A stretch of DNA of 64,000 nt. It comes from Bacteroidales bacterium. GTDB taxonomy: Bacteria > Bacteroidota > Bacteroidia > Bacteroidales > VadinHA17. The stretch spans positions 1 through 64,000 of the forward strand of contig JALONR010000008.1 in assembly GCA_025454815.1 (NCBI GenBank). Direction: 5' to 3'. A model generated the notes under the pieces. The model worked only from the letters and a program-made list of their open reading frames with translations. It had not been told where the DNA came from and did no database searches. Shown here one piece after another: positions 23,775 through 33,683 of this stretch (within the stretch, counting starts at the first letter, position 1; the number at the start of each line of letters is the position of its first letter). Made by a program: the position numbers and the translations under genes.

Positions 23775-25373
23775 ATGAACCAAAAGTATCACTACCCGAA
23801 CCTGAATTTGACCAATGTACTGATTTTACTGACGATCATATGCATGGCTTCATGTTCAAAGGCAGAAACTGCCGGAGGTGATGGTGCCTCTGAATCTGAT
23901 GCGGCTGCTGATCAGAAAGTTATACTCTATGCTGAATTCATGCATGAGGTGAACAGCTTCTCCCCGGTGATCACAACAGAGGTGAATTTCAGGGCTGATC
24001 ATCTCTTCTTTGGCGATGACGTTCCTGCCTCAGCGCTTGAGGAGGACAAACAGCTTGCAGGATTCCTCTCCGCTGTTGAAAAAACCGGCATGGGAAAAAT
24101 AAAAGCCATACCCGTGCTGCAGGCCAAATCAATGTCTGGCGGACCGGTAGACAGCCTCTTCTACAGTAAAATCAAAAATATTATCATTGATGCGGTTGCC
24201 GGACAGGAAAGGGTTGACGGAATATACCTCTCATTGCACGGAGCCATGGGAGTACAGGGTATGTTTGATCCTGAAGGTGACCTGATCAAATCATTAAGAG
24301 ACACGTTGGGGCCGGAGGTGAAAATTGCCGTCACCTTTGACCTTCACGCGAATGTAACCCGGCGACGGGCGGAGAACGCAGACATAATTGTCGGATACCA
24401 TACCAATCCTCACCGTGACCATTTCAGGACGGCCTTCAAGGCAGGTGATCTGCTTATTAGAACCGTTATGGGTGAAATTGAGCCTGTAATGGTTGTCAAC
24501 AAGATGAAACTGCTGAAAGGCGGCGGCATCAATGTCGACTTTCTGCCCCCGTTCAACAAGATATTCTCTTCAATGAAGAAGATGGAAAAGGAGCCTGACG
24601 TGCTCTCCGTTTCATTCTTCCCTGTTCATATCTGGATTGATGAACCTGAACTCGGATACAGCACCATTGCCATAACCGATGGGAGGGCTGACCTTTCACA
24701 GAAGCTCGCCGATGAAATCTCGGAGATGGCCTGGGCCGTGCGCGATATTCCACAGCCTGAAGGGACAAGCCCGGAAAAGGCCGTGTCTGTTGCACGTGAG
24801 AAAAAGATTGCACGTGCTCTTGGTACAGTGGTCTTTTGCGATGTATCTGATGCTGTAGGCACCGGCACACCAGGTGAAAGCACCTGGATACTCAGGGCGC
24901 TGAATGAAAACGGCAGCGAAATGACATCCTACATCACCCTCCGCGATGAGGAAGCAGCACGCCACGCATGGAACAGCAACATTGGCGATGAAATCACTTT
25001 AACTGTGGGAGGAAAGATAGACACAGTCTATAACCAGCCGTTCAGCTACAATGGAATTATAACCCTCAAACAGGAGACCTCATTCGGAAAGACAGTCATC
25101 GTTAAACACAATGGCATTCACCTGATCCTCTCCGAACTGCCTATGGCCTCAAGGACTCCGGCCGACTTCAAAGACCTTGGCCTTTCAATCTGGAAAGCCG
25201 ATATCGTTGTGGTCAAAAACCTCTTCCCCTTCAGGTACAATTACCTCCTCTACAACAGGAAGACTGTCAATGTAATCTCACCGGGACTGAGCAATACTGA
25301 CCCATTCGCTCTGAACTATGTAAATATCCCCAGGCCGATTTACCCGCTCGATAAAATTGACAGCTGGAGATAG
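23775..25373 (+). CDS. M81-family metallopeptidase (MlrC-like), lipoprotein
   Basis: 532 residues. A lipoprotein signal ends at C27 (MASC). The MlrC family is recognised by HEVNSFSP (57-64; HExNSFSP in the family), LHGAM (154-158), DLHAN (189-193) and a conserved His-rich stretch GYHTNPH. MlrC of Sphingomonas is a zinc enzyme that degrades linear microcystin; the wider family is better regarded as amidohydrolases of unknown substrate. An envelope-anchored member is likely to act on a peptide or amide in the periplasm. A 51-bp gap to the S9 peptidase downstream suggests a two-gene operon. Confidence 0.9.
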   Translation: MNQKYHYPNLNLTNVLILLTIICMASCSKAETAGGDGASESDAAADQKVILYAEFMHEVNSFSPVITTEVNFRADHLFFGDDVPASALEEDKQLAGFLSAVEKTGMGKIKAIPVLQAKSMSGGPVDSLFYSKIKNIIIDAVAGQERVDGIYLSLHGAMGVQGMFDPEGDLIKSLRDTLGPEVKIAVTFDLHANVTRRRAENADIIVGYHTNPHRDHFRTAFKAGDLLIRTVMGEIEPVMVVNKMKLLKGGGINVDFLPPFNKIFSSMKKMEKEPDVLSVSFFPVHIWIDEPELGYSTIAITDGRADLSQKLADEISEMAWAVRDIPQPEGTSPEKAVSVAREKKIARALGTVVFCDVSDAVGTGTPGESTWILRALNENGSEMTSYITLRDEEAARHAWNSNIGDEITLTVGGKIDTVYNQPFSYNGIITLKQETSFGKTVIVKHNGIHLILSELPMASRTPADFKDLGLSIWKADIVVVKNLFPFRYNYLLYNRKTVNVISPGLSNTDPFALNYVNIPRPIYPLDKIDSWR

Positions 25374-25424
25374 GCGGATCGGCTTTCCCATAAACACAAC
25401 CGAAATCATTTAAAATCAAACTCG

Positions 25425-27929
25425 ATGAAAAAACTCACCGGCCTTTTGCTTCTGATGCTGACTGCAGCAGTGACACCTGCACAAAACAAAACTGAATGTC
25501 CTGACTGGAGGATTTCCGGTGTCGACCAGCTCTTTTTGCCATTCTTTGCTGAACAGCCATCTGTTGACGGTAAGAAATTCGATACGGCAACTCTCCTTGA
25601 AAATGTGCAGGCAGATGTGGCAGATATGGAAAAATGGCCGGTTGTATACCTGCCGGGCGACAGTCTTATCACATCAGTCAACAGCGGGAACCAGCTGTTG
25701 AGGATGGCCGGCTTCATCAGCAGCGACCGCTGGACCAAAGCCTCGGTCAGTATTTCAACCAATGCGATCTTTGAGCTCAGCCTCAACGGCAAAAAGGTTA
25801 AATCACAGGGCAAACCCTCAGAGAGGCCTGTTAAGATTGATCTGACACTGGGAACAGGAATTCACGAGTTAAGCCTGAAACTGATAAGCACGGATAAATC
25901 ACTCAGGTTCGGTGCTGAAATATCAGCAGCAAGCGATTCGGCAGTACTGGCATGGAGCACTGACCCCGGCCGGACCCTTACAATCAACGATATCCTCGAA
26001 GGGGTGAGCATATCAGGAGCAAGACTTTCTCCTTCAGGCAAATATGTTCTTATCCAGACAACTGAGATTTTACCGGGGAGCGGGAAACCTCAGAGCTCAT
26101 TCCGGGTTTATGATATGGAGCTGAACAGAAACCTGTTCGCACTGCGGAAAAATGCACTCCGTGCCGACTGGATGCCACAATCCGACCGCTTTTATTACCA
26201 GGTCGACAGGGAGGGGACGAGCGATGTGATAATATATGACATGAAGACCGGAACGGAGAGTGTTGCCGCATCCGGTCTGAAATCGCCAGGCCGCATTGTA
26301 TGGTCTCCTGCGGAAAATTATTTTGTGTACTCGCGGAATGAGGAGGCTGAAAAAACGGGTGACCTGAAACGGGTCTTTGACAACGAGGACCGTATTCCCG
26401 GAACACGCAACCGAAGCTATCTGTATATCTATTACCCTGCCACAGGGCTCTCACAGCCTCTCACTGCCGGGTCACAGTCAGCAAACCTGCACGCTGTCAG
26501 CCCTGACGGCCGGCGGGTACTCTTCTCAGTTTCACACCAGGACTACAGCGAGGTTCCTTTCACGAAACAGACTCTCTATGAACTGGAAGTCAATACCATG
26601 CGCCTGGATACAATATGGAAGGATAAACTCTACGGAGGCTCATGCCAGTACTCGCCTGACGGAACACAGCTCCTGGTATCAGGCGGACCGGAAACTTTCG
26701 GCAGCCTGGGAGTAAAGGTGAGCAAAGGGCGGATTCCGAACAGCTATGATACTCAGCTTTACCTTTTTAACCTGGAGACCGGGAAAGCAGAGCCACTTAC
26801 ACGCGACTTTGACCCGGCAGCCGGGACGGCATACTGGGCCAGGGATGGCAAAATATACCTTACCGCCACGGAACGCGACTATGTGAATCTCTACAGGCTT
26901 GACCCGAAAAGGCGAAACTTCACAAAAATAGATGTACCGGTGGAAGTGGTCACTTCGGTTGACTATGCGGAAAACAGTAGTATTGCAGTACTAAGGGGTA
27001 CAAGCATCAGCACATCGGAAAAACTGTATGCACTTGACCTGGCAACCGGCAAATCATCATTGCTCTCTGACCCTGGTGCGGACCGGATGGCGGATGTGTT
27101 GTCCGGGCGGACTGAAGAATGGAATTTCAAAAACTCCAGGGGAACAACCATCTATGGCAGGGTATACTACCCTGTCAATTATGGCCCGTCAAAAAAGTAC
27201 CCCCTGATTGTAAACTTCTATGGCGGGACGACGCCTACCGACAGGTCTTTCGGTGGCCGTTATCCCAAGGGAGTATGGGCTGCCGAAGGGTATATGGTTT
27301 ATGTTTTGCAGCCCTCCGGATCAACGGGTTTCGGGCAGGATTTCTCAGCATTGCATGTGAACGGCTGGGGACGTGAGGCAATCGAGGATATAATTGAGGG
27401 CACGAAGAAGTTCCTGGCAGCCTTCCCCTCTGCCGATGCTGAAAATGTCGGATGCATAGGTGCTTCATATGGCGGGTTTACCACGATGATGCTGCAGACC
27501 CGTACTGATATTTTCAGGACTGCAATTGCCCATGCCGGTATCAGTGACATTTCAAGCTACTGGGGTGAGGGATACTGGGGCTATTCATACAGCTCGGGTG
27601 CCACAAGAGGGAGCTATCCCTGGAACAGGAAGGATATATACGTGGATAACAGCCCGTTATTCAATGCTGACAAATTCAGTAACTCCATACTGTTGCTCCA
27701 CGGAACGGCTGACACCAATGTGCCGGTAGGGGAGAGCCTGCAGTACTATGCAGCCCTGAAAATACTGGGCAAGGAGGTGGAGATGGTCCTCGTCAGTGGA
27801 GAAAACCATCATATCCTAGACTATAAAAAGAGGATTGAATGGCATAATACAATCATGTCATGGTTTGACTTGAAACTGAAGAATCAGCCTCAGCACTGGA
27901 ACGAGATGTACCCTGACAAGAATCTCTGA
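25425..27929 (+). CDS. S9-family serine peptidase (DPP/acylaminoacyl-peptidase type), exported
   Basis: 834 residues. The signal peptide ends near residue 20 (TPAQ). Residues about 30-165 form an extra beta-rich N-terminal module, then a beta propeller with repeated SPDG-type motifs (about 195-575), then the alpha/beta hydrolase domain. The catalytic triad is S681 in GASYGG, D763 in GTADTNVP and the His in ENHHI (about 795). It should release dipeptides or short peptides in the periplasm. It follows the M81 gene on the plus strand and converges with the methyltransferase gene. Confidence 0.92.
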   Translation: MKKLTGLLLLMLTAAVTPAQNKTECPDWRISGVDQLFLPFFAEQPSVDGKKFDTATLLENVQADVADMEKWPVVYLPGDSLITSVNSGNQLLRMAGFISSDRWTKASVSISTNAIFELSLNGKKVKSQGKPSERPVKIDLTLGTGIHELSLKLISTDKSLRFGAEISAASDSAVLAWSTDPGRTLTINDILEGVSISGARLSPSGKYVLIQTTEILPGSGKPQSSFRVYDMELNRNLFALRKNALRADWMPQSDRFYYQVDREGTSDVIIYDMKTGTESVAASGLKSPGRIVWSPAENYFVYSRNEEAEKTGDLKRVFDNEDRIPGTRNRSYLYIYYPATGLSQPLTAGSQSANLHAVSPDGRRVLFSVSHQDYSEVPFTKQTLYELEVNTMRLDTIWKDKLYGGSCQYSPDGTQLLVSGGPETFGSLGVKVSKGRIPNSYDTQLYLFNLETGKAEPLTRDFDPAAGTAYWARDGKIYLTATERDYVNLYRLDPKRRNFTKIDVPVEVVTSVDYAENSSIAVLRGTSISTSEKLYALDLATGKSSLLSDPGADRMADVLSGRTEEWNFKNSRGTTIYGRVYYPVNYGPSKKYPLIVNFYGGTTPTDRSFGGRYPKGVWAAEGYMVYVLQPSGSTGFGQDFSALHVNGWGREAIEDIIEGTKKFLAAFPSADAENVGCIGASYGGFTTMMLQTRTDIFRTAIAHAGISDISSYWGEGYWGYSYSSGATRGSYPWNRKDIYVDNSPLFNADKFSNSILLLHGTADTNVPVGESLQYYAALKILGKEVEMVLVSGENHHILDYKKRIEWHNTIMSWFDLKLKNQPQHWNEMYPDKNL

Positions 27930-28015
27930 TGTGGAAGTGCCGGCCCGGGCATCCTGAGGCGGTCAGCTGCCCCTGCCTCCGCCGGCCGTCACCTGTCCTG
28001 CGGCCTGCGGCGGCC

Positions 28016-28564
28016 TCACAGGATGAAAGGGATGAGTCTCTTCGTCACTTTCATGTATTCACTGTATTTATCCCCGAAGTACGAGAGACACTCCTTCTCA
28101 TCACGCCGGGCGGTAAGCCACAGCAGCCATGACGAAAGGAGAGCCACAGGAAACAGATACCATAACGGTTGCTTGAACCAGATACCCCATGTCAGAAACA
28201 GCAGCGATGAGTACATCGGATGCCTGATGTATCTGAAGATGCCTGTTGTGACAAGATCCGTGGTCTTCTCAAACCTGAACAGCTTTTCGTCAACCCTGAC
28301 AACCCCGGGCTTCCTGGCCCGCCTCAGCCTCACAACTGCTTCTGTCACAAACCACGCCGATATCATAAGCAGAATATAGGAGATCAGCTGCTTAACCGAT
28401 AACGTGTCTGTGAACCATTTCTCATAATTGACCACAAACAGTACTATGATGCACTCCCAGCTGAAAAACCTTGTAAAACCGTGACTGTGAGGCTCAAATA
28501 GGCTCTGCTTTGAAAAAAATATTACCGGCAGGCTCAGGGCAATGAAGAAGATTACCTTATCCAT
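28016..28564 (-). CDS. ICMT/PEMT-family isoprenylcysteine or phospholipid methyltransferase-like protein
   Basis: 182 residues with about five helices. The C-terminal pattern RYIRHPMYSSLLF followed by ARRDEKECLSYFGDKYSEYM is the SAM-binding signature of the ICMT/phospholipid methyltransferase membrane family. In bacteria the substrates are mostly unknown; lipids or small amphiphiles are likely. Its start overlaps the end of the GH95 gene by 13 bp, so they share a transcript, though no functional link is obvious. Confidence 0.82.
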   Translation of the reverse strand: MDKVIFFIALSLPVIFFSKQSLFEPHSHGFTRFFSWECIIVLFVVNYEKWFTDTLSVKQLISYILLMISAWFVTEAVVRLRRARKPGVVRVDEKLFRFEKTTDLVTTGIFRYIRHPMYSSLLFLTWGIWFKQPLWYLFPVALLSSWLLWLTARRDEKECLSYFGDKYSEYMKVTKRLIPFIL

Positions 28565-31017
28565 TTCAGGTTGCTGTCAAATCTGTACGTTACCCCTTTT
28601 TCGGTTTCCATTGTATTTAGATTTCCTCGATAGGACAGGTTCAGCGGCGCCCCGGAGAGTGAATTTACGGTAATCTGCTCGGCTACACCGCCACGCCACT
28701 TTATCCCGATCTCAAAATTACCCCTGGCCTTCAGTCCAGACACATGCCCCTCAGGCCATGCCCCGGGCAGTGCCGGCAATACCCGCACCACCCCGTTGTG
28801 GCTCTGTACCAGCATCTCCGCGATTCCTGCCGTGCCTCCGAAGTTGCCGTCGATCTGGAAGGGTGGATGGTTGTCAAAGAGATTTGGCAGAGTCGACTTC
28901 TCAAGCAGTTGCCGGAGATGTTTGTATGCTTCGTTGCCGTCAAACAGCCGGGCGTAAAAGTTGATTATCCATGCCCTGCTCCATCCGGTATGGCCGCCGC
29001 CGTTCTCCAGCCTCCGTTCGAGTGTCCGGCGTGCCGCAGCATATAGCTCCGGGGTGTCAGGGGTTATCTGCGTGCCGGGATGCAGGGCGAAGAGATGAGA
29101 CATGTGCCTGTGCCCGGGCTCCGCCTCAGCATACTCTTCAATCCACTCGGCAATTGTACCGTTCGATGCCACCCTGTCTGCGGGAATCCTGTCAAGAATA
29201 TATTGCAGTGAATCAGCCCACTCACAGTCAATACCAAGGATAGCTGCACCCTTGCGGCAGTTGCCCAGAACCTCACGGATTATCTGGTTGTCCATGGATG
29301 GTGCATACGTAAGCTTGAATTCCTTCCCTGAAACCGGGTCTATATAACTGTTCTCCGGGGAGTAGGAGGGGACGGTGACCAGTCTCCCCTGTCCGTCAGG
29401 AACCAGGAATGTCCTGATAAACTCAGCGGATCCCTTCATGACAGGATAAGCATGCTCCCTTAGATATGCGGTATCATTTGTAAACTCGTAGTGTTCCCAG
29501 AGCGGCAGTGTCATCCAGGCACCGCCGAGGGGAAACATACCCCAGTATACCCCGTCAAGCACCGCCGTCTTGCCGAAGACATCAGTAGTGTGATGCAAAG
29601 TCCACCCCTTCGCACCATAGGTTTCGCGCGCTGTCACACTACCGGGGCCTGTGAGCTCATCCATGAACCTGATAAGCGGACCGGTGGTTTCTGAAAGGTT
29701 GCAAACTTCAGCCGGCCAGTAGTTCATCTGGAGATTAATGTTAGTATGATAATCCGAGTTCCACGGCGCAGCCAGGTCCTTGTTCCAGATACCCTGCAGA
29801 TTTGCAGGCAGTTGCGCCGGGTGGCGCGATGATCCCATCAGCAGGTAACGGCCGTACTGAAAATATGTGGCAATAAGACCCGGATCATCACCTCCTGCCT
29901 GGAACCGCCTCAGCCGTTCATCCGTCGTAAGCTCATCCAGGCCGGGGTCTCCTCCCAGGTCCAGGTCAACCCTGTTGAACATCAACGAGTGCTCACTGAT
30001 ATGGTCCTTGCGGATCTTTGTAAAAGACTTCCATGAGGCTTTGCTGATGGCCTCAGTACACTCCTTCCTTGGATCAATGGTCCTGTCAAAGTTCAGCAGG
30101 TCAATGTTGTAATCGGTACGGGCGTTGAAGAAGAGCGTTATCTCCGTTCCTCCCGTCCAGTTCAAGGCCGTTTCCCCTCCCTTCAGGTCACCGTCACAAC
30201 TCATCACTATCAATGATGCGAAGTACTTCATATGTGCACCTCCCGGGCCTCTTTCAGGGTCTTCAGGATCAATGATCTGCCCCTCCATGTCTATCCTGTT
30301 TTCGGAGACTGTTATTGTGACATCCCGCGACCTGGACTTAAGGGTATTTTTGCCCGGGCTGTCATCATACGGCGACCCGGTCTGACCAGTATCCAAACCA
30401 GGACTATCCTCAATTCCAGGCCTGGTCAGAGAAATATCCATATCCAGACCACCTTCATCCTGCGAACGCATGCTGATGACCATCAGGTCTTCACCGGCAG
30501 GCACATAAACCTCATAAGACACCCTCTTCCCGTTCCTTTTAAAACTGACCGAGGCAATACCTGTTGCAAGGTCAAGTTCGCGACGGTAGTCGGTTACCGT
30601 GGTTGTGTCCGTAAATCTGAAAAAGATATCTCCCAGGGTCTGGTATGACCATGTCTTTCCCGGTATGCCTGCCAGGTATTTTTCCGAGAGCTCATACGCC
30701 TCCGGGATCTTCCCTTCAAGTATCAGCTCCCTTATCCGCGGCAGGTTCTCAAGGGCATCAGGATTGTTGTTGGGCACATTCACCCCTCCCCAGAGCGACT
30801 CCTCATTCACCTGCAGATGCTCAGCAACGGGGTTACCATACAGCATCCCTCCAAGCCGCCCGTTACCAACGGGGAGGGCTTCAGTCCAGCCTGTTGCAGG
30901 ATTATTGTACCATAAAACATATTCACCGCTGCTCCTCTCGTTTCCAATGCAACCTGCCGTCACCATTATGGTTATCACAATGACCGGATGGGTCAATGCC
31001 CTCTTTATGCTCATCAT
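28552..31017 (-). CDS. Glycoside hydrolase family 95 (alpha-L-fucosidase/galactosidase), lipoprotein
   Basis: 821 residues. A lipobox ends at C23 (TAGC). The start of the mature protein, WYNNPATGWTEALPVGNGRLGGMLYGNP, and the central LPANLQGIWNKD plus APWNSDYHTNINLQMNYWPAE are diagnostic for GH95; the two Asn in NSDYHTN lie in the catalytic centre. GH95 enzymes are inverting and cut terminal alpha-1,2-fucose or alpha-L-galactose. No SusC/D pair or other glycosidase is nearby, so it acts as an isolated gene here. The family assignment is firm; substrate is inferred from the family. Confidence 0.95.
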   Translation of the reverse strand: MMSIKRALTHPVIVITIMVTAGCIGNERSSGEYVLWYNNPATGWTEALPVGNGRLGGMLYGNPVAEHLQVNEESLWGGVNVPNNNPDALENLPRIRELILEGKIPEAYELSEKYLAGIPGKTWSYQTLGDIFFRFTDTTTVTDYRRELDLATGIASVSFKRNGKRVSYEVYVPAGEDLMVISMRSQDEGGLDMDISLTRPGIEDSPGLDTGQTGSPYDDSPGKNTLKSRSRDVTITVSENRIDMEGQIIDPEDPERGPGGAHMKYFASLIVMSCDGDLKGGETALNWTGGTEITLFFNARTDYNIDLLNFDRTIDPRKECTEAISKASWKSFTKIRKDHISEHSLMFNRVDLDLGGDPGLDELTTDERLRRFQAGGDDPGLIATYFQYGRYLLMGSSRHPAQLPANLQGIWNKDLAAPWNSDYHTNINLQMNYWPAEVCNLSETTGPLIRFMDELTGPGSVTARETYGAKGWTLHHTTDVFGKTAVLDGVYWGMFPLGGAWMTLPLWEHYEFTNDTAYLREHAYPVMKGSAEFIRTFLVPDGQGRLVTVPSYSPENSYIDPVSGKEFKLTYAPSMDNQIIREVLGNCRKGAAILGIDCEWADSLQYILDRIPADRVASNGTIAEWIEEYAEAEPGHRHMSHLFALHPGTQITPDTPELYAAARRTLERRLENGGGHTGWSRAWIINFYARLFDGNEAYKHLRQLLEKSTLPNLFDNHPPFQIDGNFGGTAGIAEMLVQSHNGVVRVLPALPGAWPEGHVSGLKARGNFEIGIKWRGGVAEQITVNSLSGAPLNLSYRGNLNTMETEKGVTYRFDSNLKWIR

Positions 31018-31059
31018 CAGGTCCGGTTATTTATAGACTGTTCTATTTTCAGTTCACTT

Positions 31060-31932
31060 TTATTGCTTCCGGGCATCCAGCCTTTTTTTATCCTCCAGGC
31101 TGTCAAGCCTTATGCTCTCCAGCGGAACAAAACTGTTGTCAGGCATCTCGGCTATCCTGATGTTGCTGCAGATCCCCCTGAACATTATCCTTATTGTGTT
31201 TTCAACATTCTCTCTGATCGGTTCCATGATCCAGGCAAACTCTTCCGGACCGCTTTCCAGCGAATGCTCGGTCTGAAGGCGGATCTCCTCCTTCAGCTTC
31301 TCTGCCCTCTCGGCCAGGTCGTCACTGGTCATCCACCTCTTTACCGTCAGGGGCAACTGCCTGCGATACTCCAGCGTCTCGAAGAACTCCCACTCAAGCT
31401 TGCGGTTGCCAAATGAGAGAAACCGGGGATTGATATTGGCTACCACCAGCTCGTCGCTTTCAGGCATGTACTTGAATCTTAGTTCCTTCAGATCAATTCC
31501 GTATTTCGCCTTCAGCGAGACGCCAAGGCTCCCTATGTATCGTATCTCACGGTCATTGAATATCTCCGTTTTGTTTAATGTCCGCTTGAACCTGGTGTCT
31601 ATCTCGAAGAGATTCATCTCCAGTATGCTCTTGATCTGTGTAATCTGGAAATGCCTCTCCTTGAGGAATGCATTCTCTTCGATCAGCTTCTCATTCATCT
31701 TCGCCAGGCTCTGGTTCTTCTCCTCGAGGCCGGAAATGTTGTCCTCAAACTTTGAGACCTTTACGTTCAGCAGAATGAGCTGCTGGATGCCCAGTATGAT
31801 CAGCCCGGCGGCAAGGAATGCAGCACCCCATATCAGCAGCTTGTTTGCCAGCAATATCACCGCCACCAGCAGTATGGCCGCTACCAGCAGGTAACGCTTC
31901 AGTCCGGTCATTGTAAATATCGATTTCTTCAT
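31060..31932 (-). CDS. Membrane-anchored coiled-coil protein of unknown function
   Basis: 290 residues. Two adjacent hydrophobic segments (about 13-31 and 34-53) form a hairpin. A coiled coil follows (about 57-105, with heptad-like SGLEEKNQSLAKMNEKLIEEN). A soluble domain of mixed helices and strands runs to about 215 and is followed by another charged helical region. I do not recognise the family. It overlaps the GNAT-deacetylase fusion by 4 bp, so the two are probably translated together. A scaffold or membrane tether for that enzyme is a guess from position. Confidence 0.6.
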   Translation of the reverse strand: MKKSIFTMTGLKRYLLVAAILLVAVILLANKLLIWGAAFLAAGLIILGIQQLILLNVKVSKFEDNISGLEEKNQSLAKMNEKLIEENAFLKERHFQITQIKSILEMNLFEIDTRFKRTLNKTEIFNDREIRYIGSLGVSLKAKYGIDLKELRFKYMPESDELVVANINPRFLSFGNRKLEWEFFETLEYRRQLPLTVKRWMTSDDLAERAEKLKEEIRLQTEHSLESGPEEFAWIMEPIRENVENTIRIMFRGICSNIRIAEMPDNSFVPLESIRLDSLEDKKRLDARKQ

Positions 31933-33683
31933 TTTTGAGGCTTTTTACCGTTATGTGCCCTGTGCAGACCTGTGAAAAAGGCCCTGGCGTTAATGCCGAG
32001 CGACTGGTTCCGGTACCCCCCCTCCTGAACCACCAGTGTCGGCAGCTTCAGACTGCCAATCATCTCCCCGTTAGCCGCAAAATTACTGTGGGTAAAACTC
32101 CATGTCCCGGTCGGATCACCCTTGGCAGGATCAAGACCGAGAGCAACTACCAGGTAATCAGGCTTGAATTTCTTGATAATGTTAAGCGCCCGGCCCAGCA
32201 CCTTCACATACTGCTCATGTGTAACCTTCTCCGGAAGGGGAAAGTTGTGATTGAACCCAATACCTTCATCCTCTCCCTTCTCTTCCTCAAATCCCGAGAA
32301 ATAGGGATAGGCAAAGGATGGATGCCCGTGCAGGGAGAGAGTCAGCACATCGCTTCTGCCGTAGAAGATTTGCTGCTGCCCGTTGCCGTGATGATAGTCG
32401 ATATCCAGGATGGCAACCCTGCCGCTTCGGCTAAGGTAATGGGCTGCAATCGCACAGTTATTGAAGTAACAGAAACCGCCGAACACAGACCGCTCGGTAT
32501 GATGCCCCGGCGGCCTGGTAAGAACATATGCATATCGTGTCCCCGCCAGCATCTCGTCAGCAGCACTCATGACACAGTTGACTCCCCAGCGCGCTGCCAG
32601 GAACGCATCCTGGTTCAGCGGGGTGAAAGTGTCGAAACAGTAATAACCTGCCCTTACCGAGAGATCCTTCGGCGCCCTTGCTGCATACCTCAGAGGGAAC
32701 ACATAGGGGTAGACCGACTGCCCCCTGGGAATGCTCTGACTGACCTTCTTGAAATAACTGAAGTAGTTGCTGTCATGCACGTCAAGAATGTGCCTGTCAG
32801 GATACTCCCTTATTCTACCCATCCTGAACAGCCCGCTTTTATCCAGTTCCCGGAGAATACTTTTAACCCTGACAGGTGATTCCACATAACCACGCTCCCT
32901 GACGTGATGGATCGAGTGCCTGTCGTTTACCGCAAGCCATATCTTCTTCTTTTCCGGGACAGCGGCTGACTGCTCAGACAGAATCTTTTTACGGGTATAG
33001 CGTGGAGGCCTGATAACCACAGGGTCATCAGTTATACTGTTGATAACCATATTATTATACTCGGCTCCCGAATAATCGCCATACTTTCTTTCAAGGATCG
33101 CCCTGACAACGGCACGGGCCTCATGCATCGATACTGTTCCGCGCCGTCCCAGTCCGTCGAAAACCAGGTAAGGAGGACAATCGTCTTCGGGCCTAACAGG
33201 CGTTTCATAAAGTGTATTGACGACAGGCCTGGCACCGAACCTCTCATAGAAAGCCAGCCTCCTCCGGTTCTGCTCCAGCGTCTTCGGATCCCTGCACAGC
33301 GAGGGATCATCCGGAAGGCATTCAAAGAAGAGCCCTATTGCGTCAAGCGATATGGCCTCTTCCCTGATGCGCTCGTACAGGGCCCCGCCGAGGCCTGATG
33401 ATGCATTGTCAGGCGAAGACGCAATATAGTCCAGGAAACAGAACCCGATGTCCGGCATGTAAAGCAGCAGGGCAAATGCCTTTACCGACTCATGAATGTC
33501 CTCGGCAATGAAGAGTGATGACTGGTACCTGTGCTTGAGGGGATCTACGAACTGTGCATCAAGATCACCGATCTTTCTTTCACTTACTGCAGGAAACTGT
33601 ACCCGGAGTATCTCCTTAACAGCTTCTATCTTCCTGACATTAGCCTCCAGGTACGGATTGGTGATTTTTCTTATCCTGATCAT
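31929..33683 (-). CDS. GNAT acetyltransferase fused to HDAC/acetylpolyamine amidohydrolase domain
   Basis: 584 residues in two enzymes. Residues 1 to about 190 look like a GNAT domain: strand FALLLYMPD, the acetyl-CoA loop GLGGALYERIREEA and the late motif RRRLAFYERFGARPV. Residues about 245-575 are a zinc deacetylase of the acetylpolyamine amidohydrolase group: RPPGHH (H394, H395), zinc ligands D429, H431 and D518, GGFCYFNN and catalytic Tyr557 in EGGY. One chain therefore carries a putative acetyl-adding and an acetyl-removing activity, perhaps on the same polyamine or protein substrate. No signal peptide, so cytoplasmic. The start codon lies inside a 50-bp tandem repeat. Confidence 0.88.
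   Translation of the reverse strand: MIRIRKITNPYLEANVRKIEAVKEILRVQFPAVSERKIGDLDAQFVDPLKHRYQSSLFIAEDIHESVKAFALLLYMPDIGFCFLDYIASSPDNASSGLGGALYERIREEAISLDAIGLFFECLPDDPSLCRDPKTLEQNRRRLAFYERFGARPVVNTLYETPVRPEDDCPPYLVFDGLGRRGTVSMHEARAVVRAILERKYGDYSGAEYNNMVINSITDDPVVIRPPRYTRKKILSEQSAAVPEKKKIWLAVNDRHSIHHVRERGYVESPVRVKSILRELDKSGLFRMGRIREYPDRHILDVHDSNYFSYFKKVSQSIPRGQSVYPYVFPLRYAARAPKDLSVRAGYYCFDTFTPLNQDAFLAARWGVNCVMSAADEMLAGTRYAYVLTRPPGHHTERSVFGGFCYFNNCAIAAHYLSRSGRVAILDIDYHHGNGQQQIFYGRSDVLTLSLHGHPSFAYPYFSGFEEEKGEDEGIGFNHNFPLPEKVTHEQYVKVLGRALNIIKKFKPDYLVVALGLDPAKGDPTGTWSFTHSNFAANGEMIGSLKLPTLVVQEGGYRNQSLGINARAFFTGLHRAHNGKKPQK

Noticed and set aside
27930-28015. Possible bidirectional terminator between convergent genes
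   Set aside because: GC-rich with several short complementary stretches but no continuous stem or T-run, so not called.
31935-32879. 314-codon plus-strand reading frame
   Set aside because: Opposite the deacetylase domain with all zinc ligands; antisense shadow.
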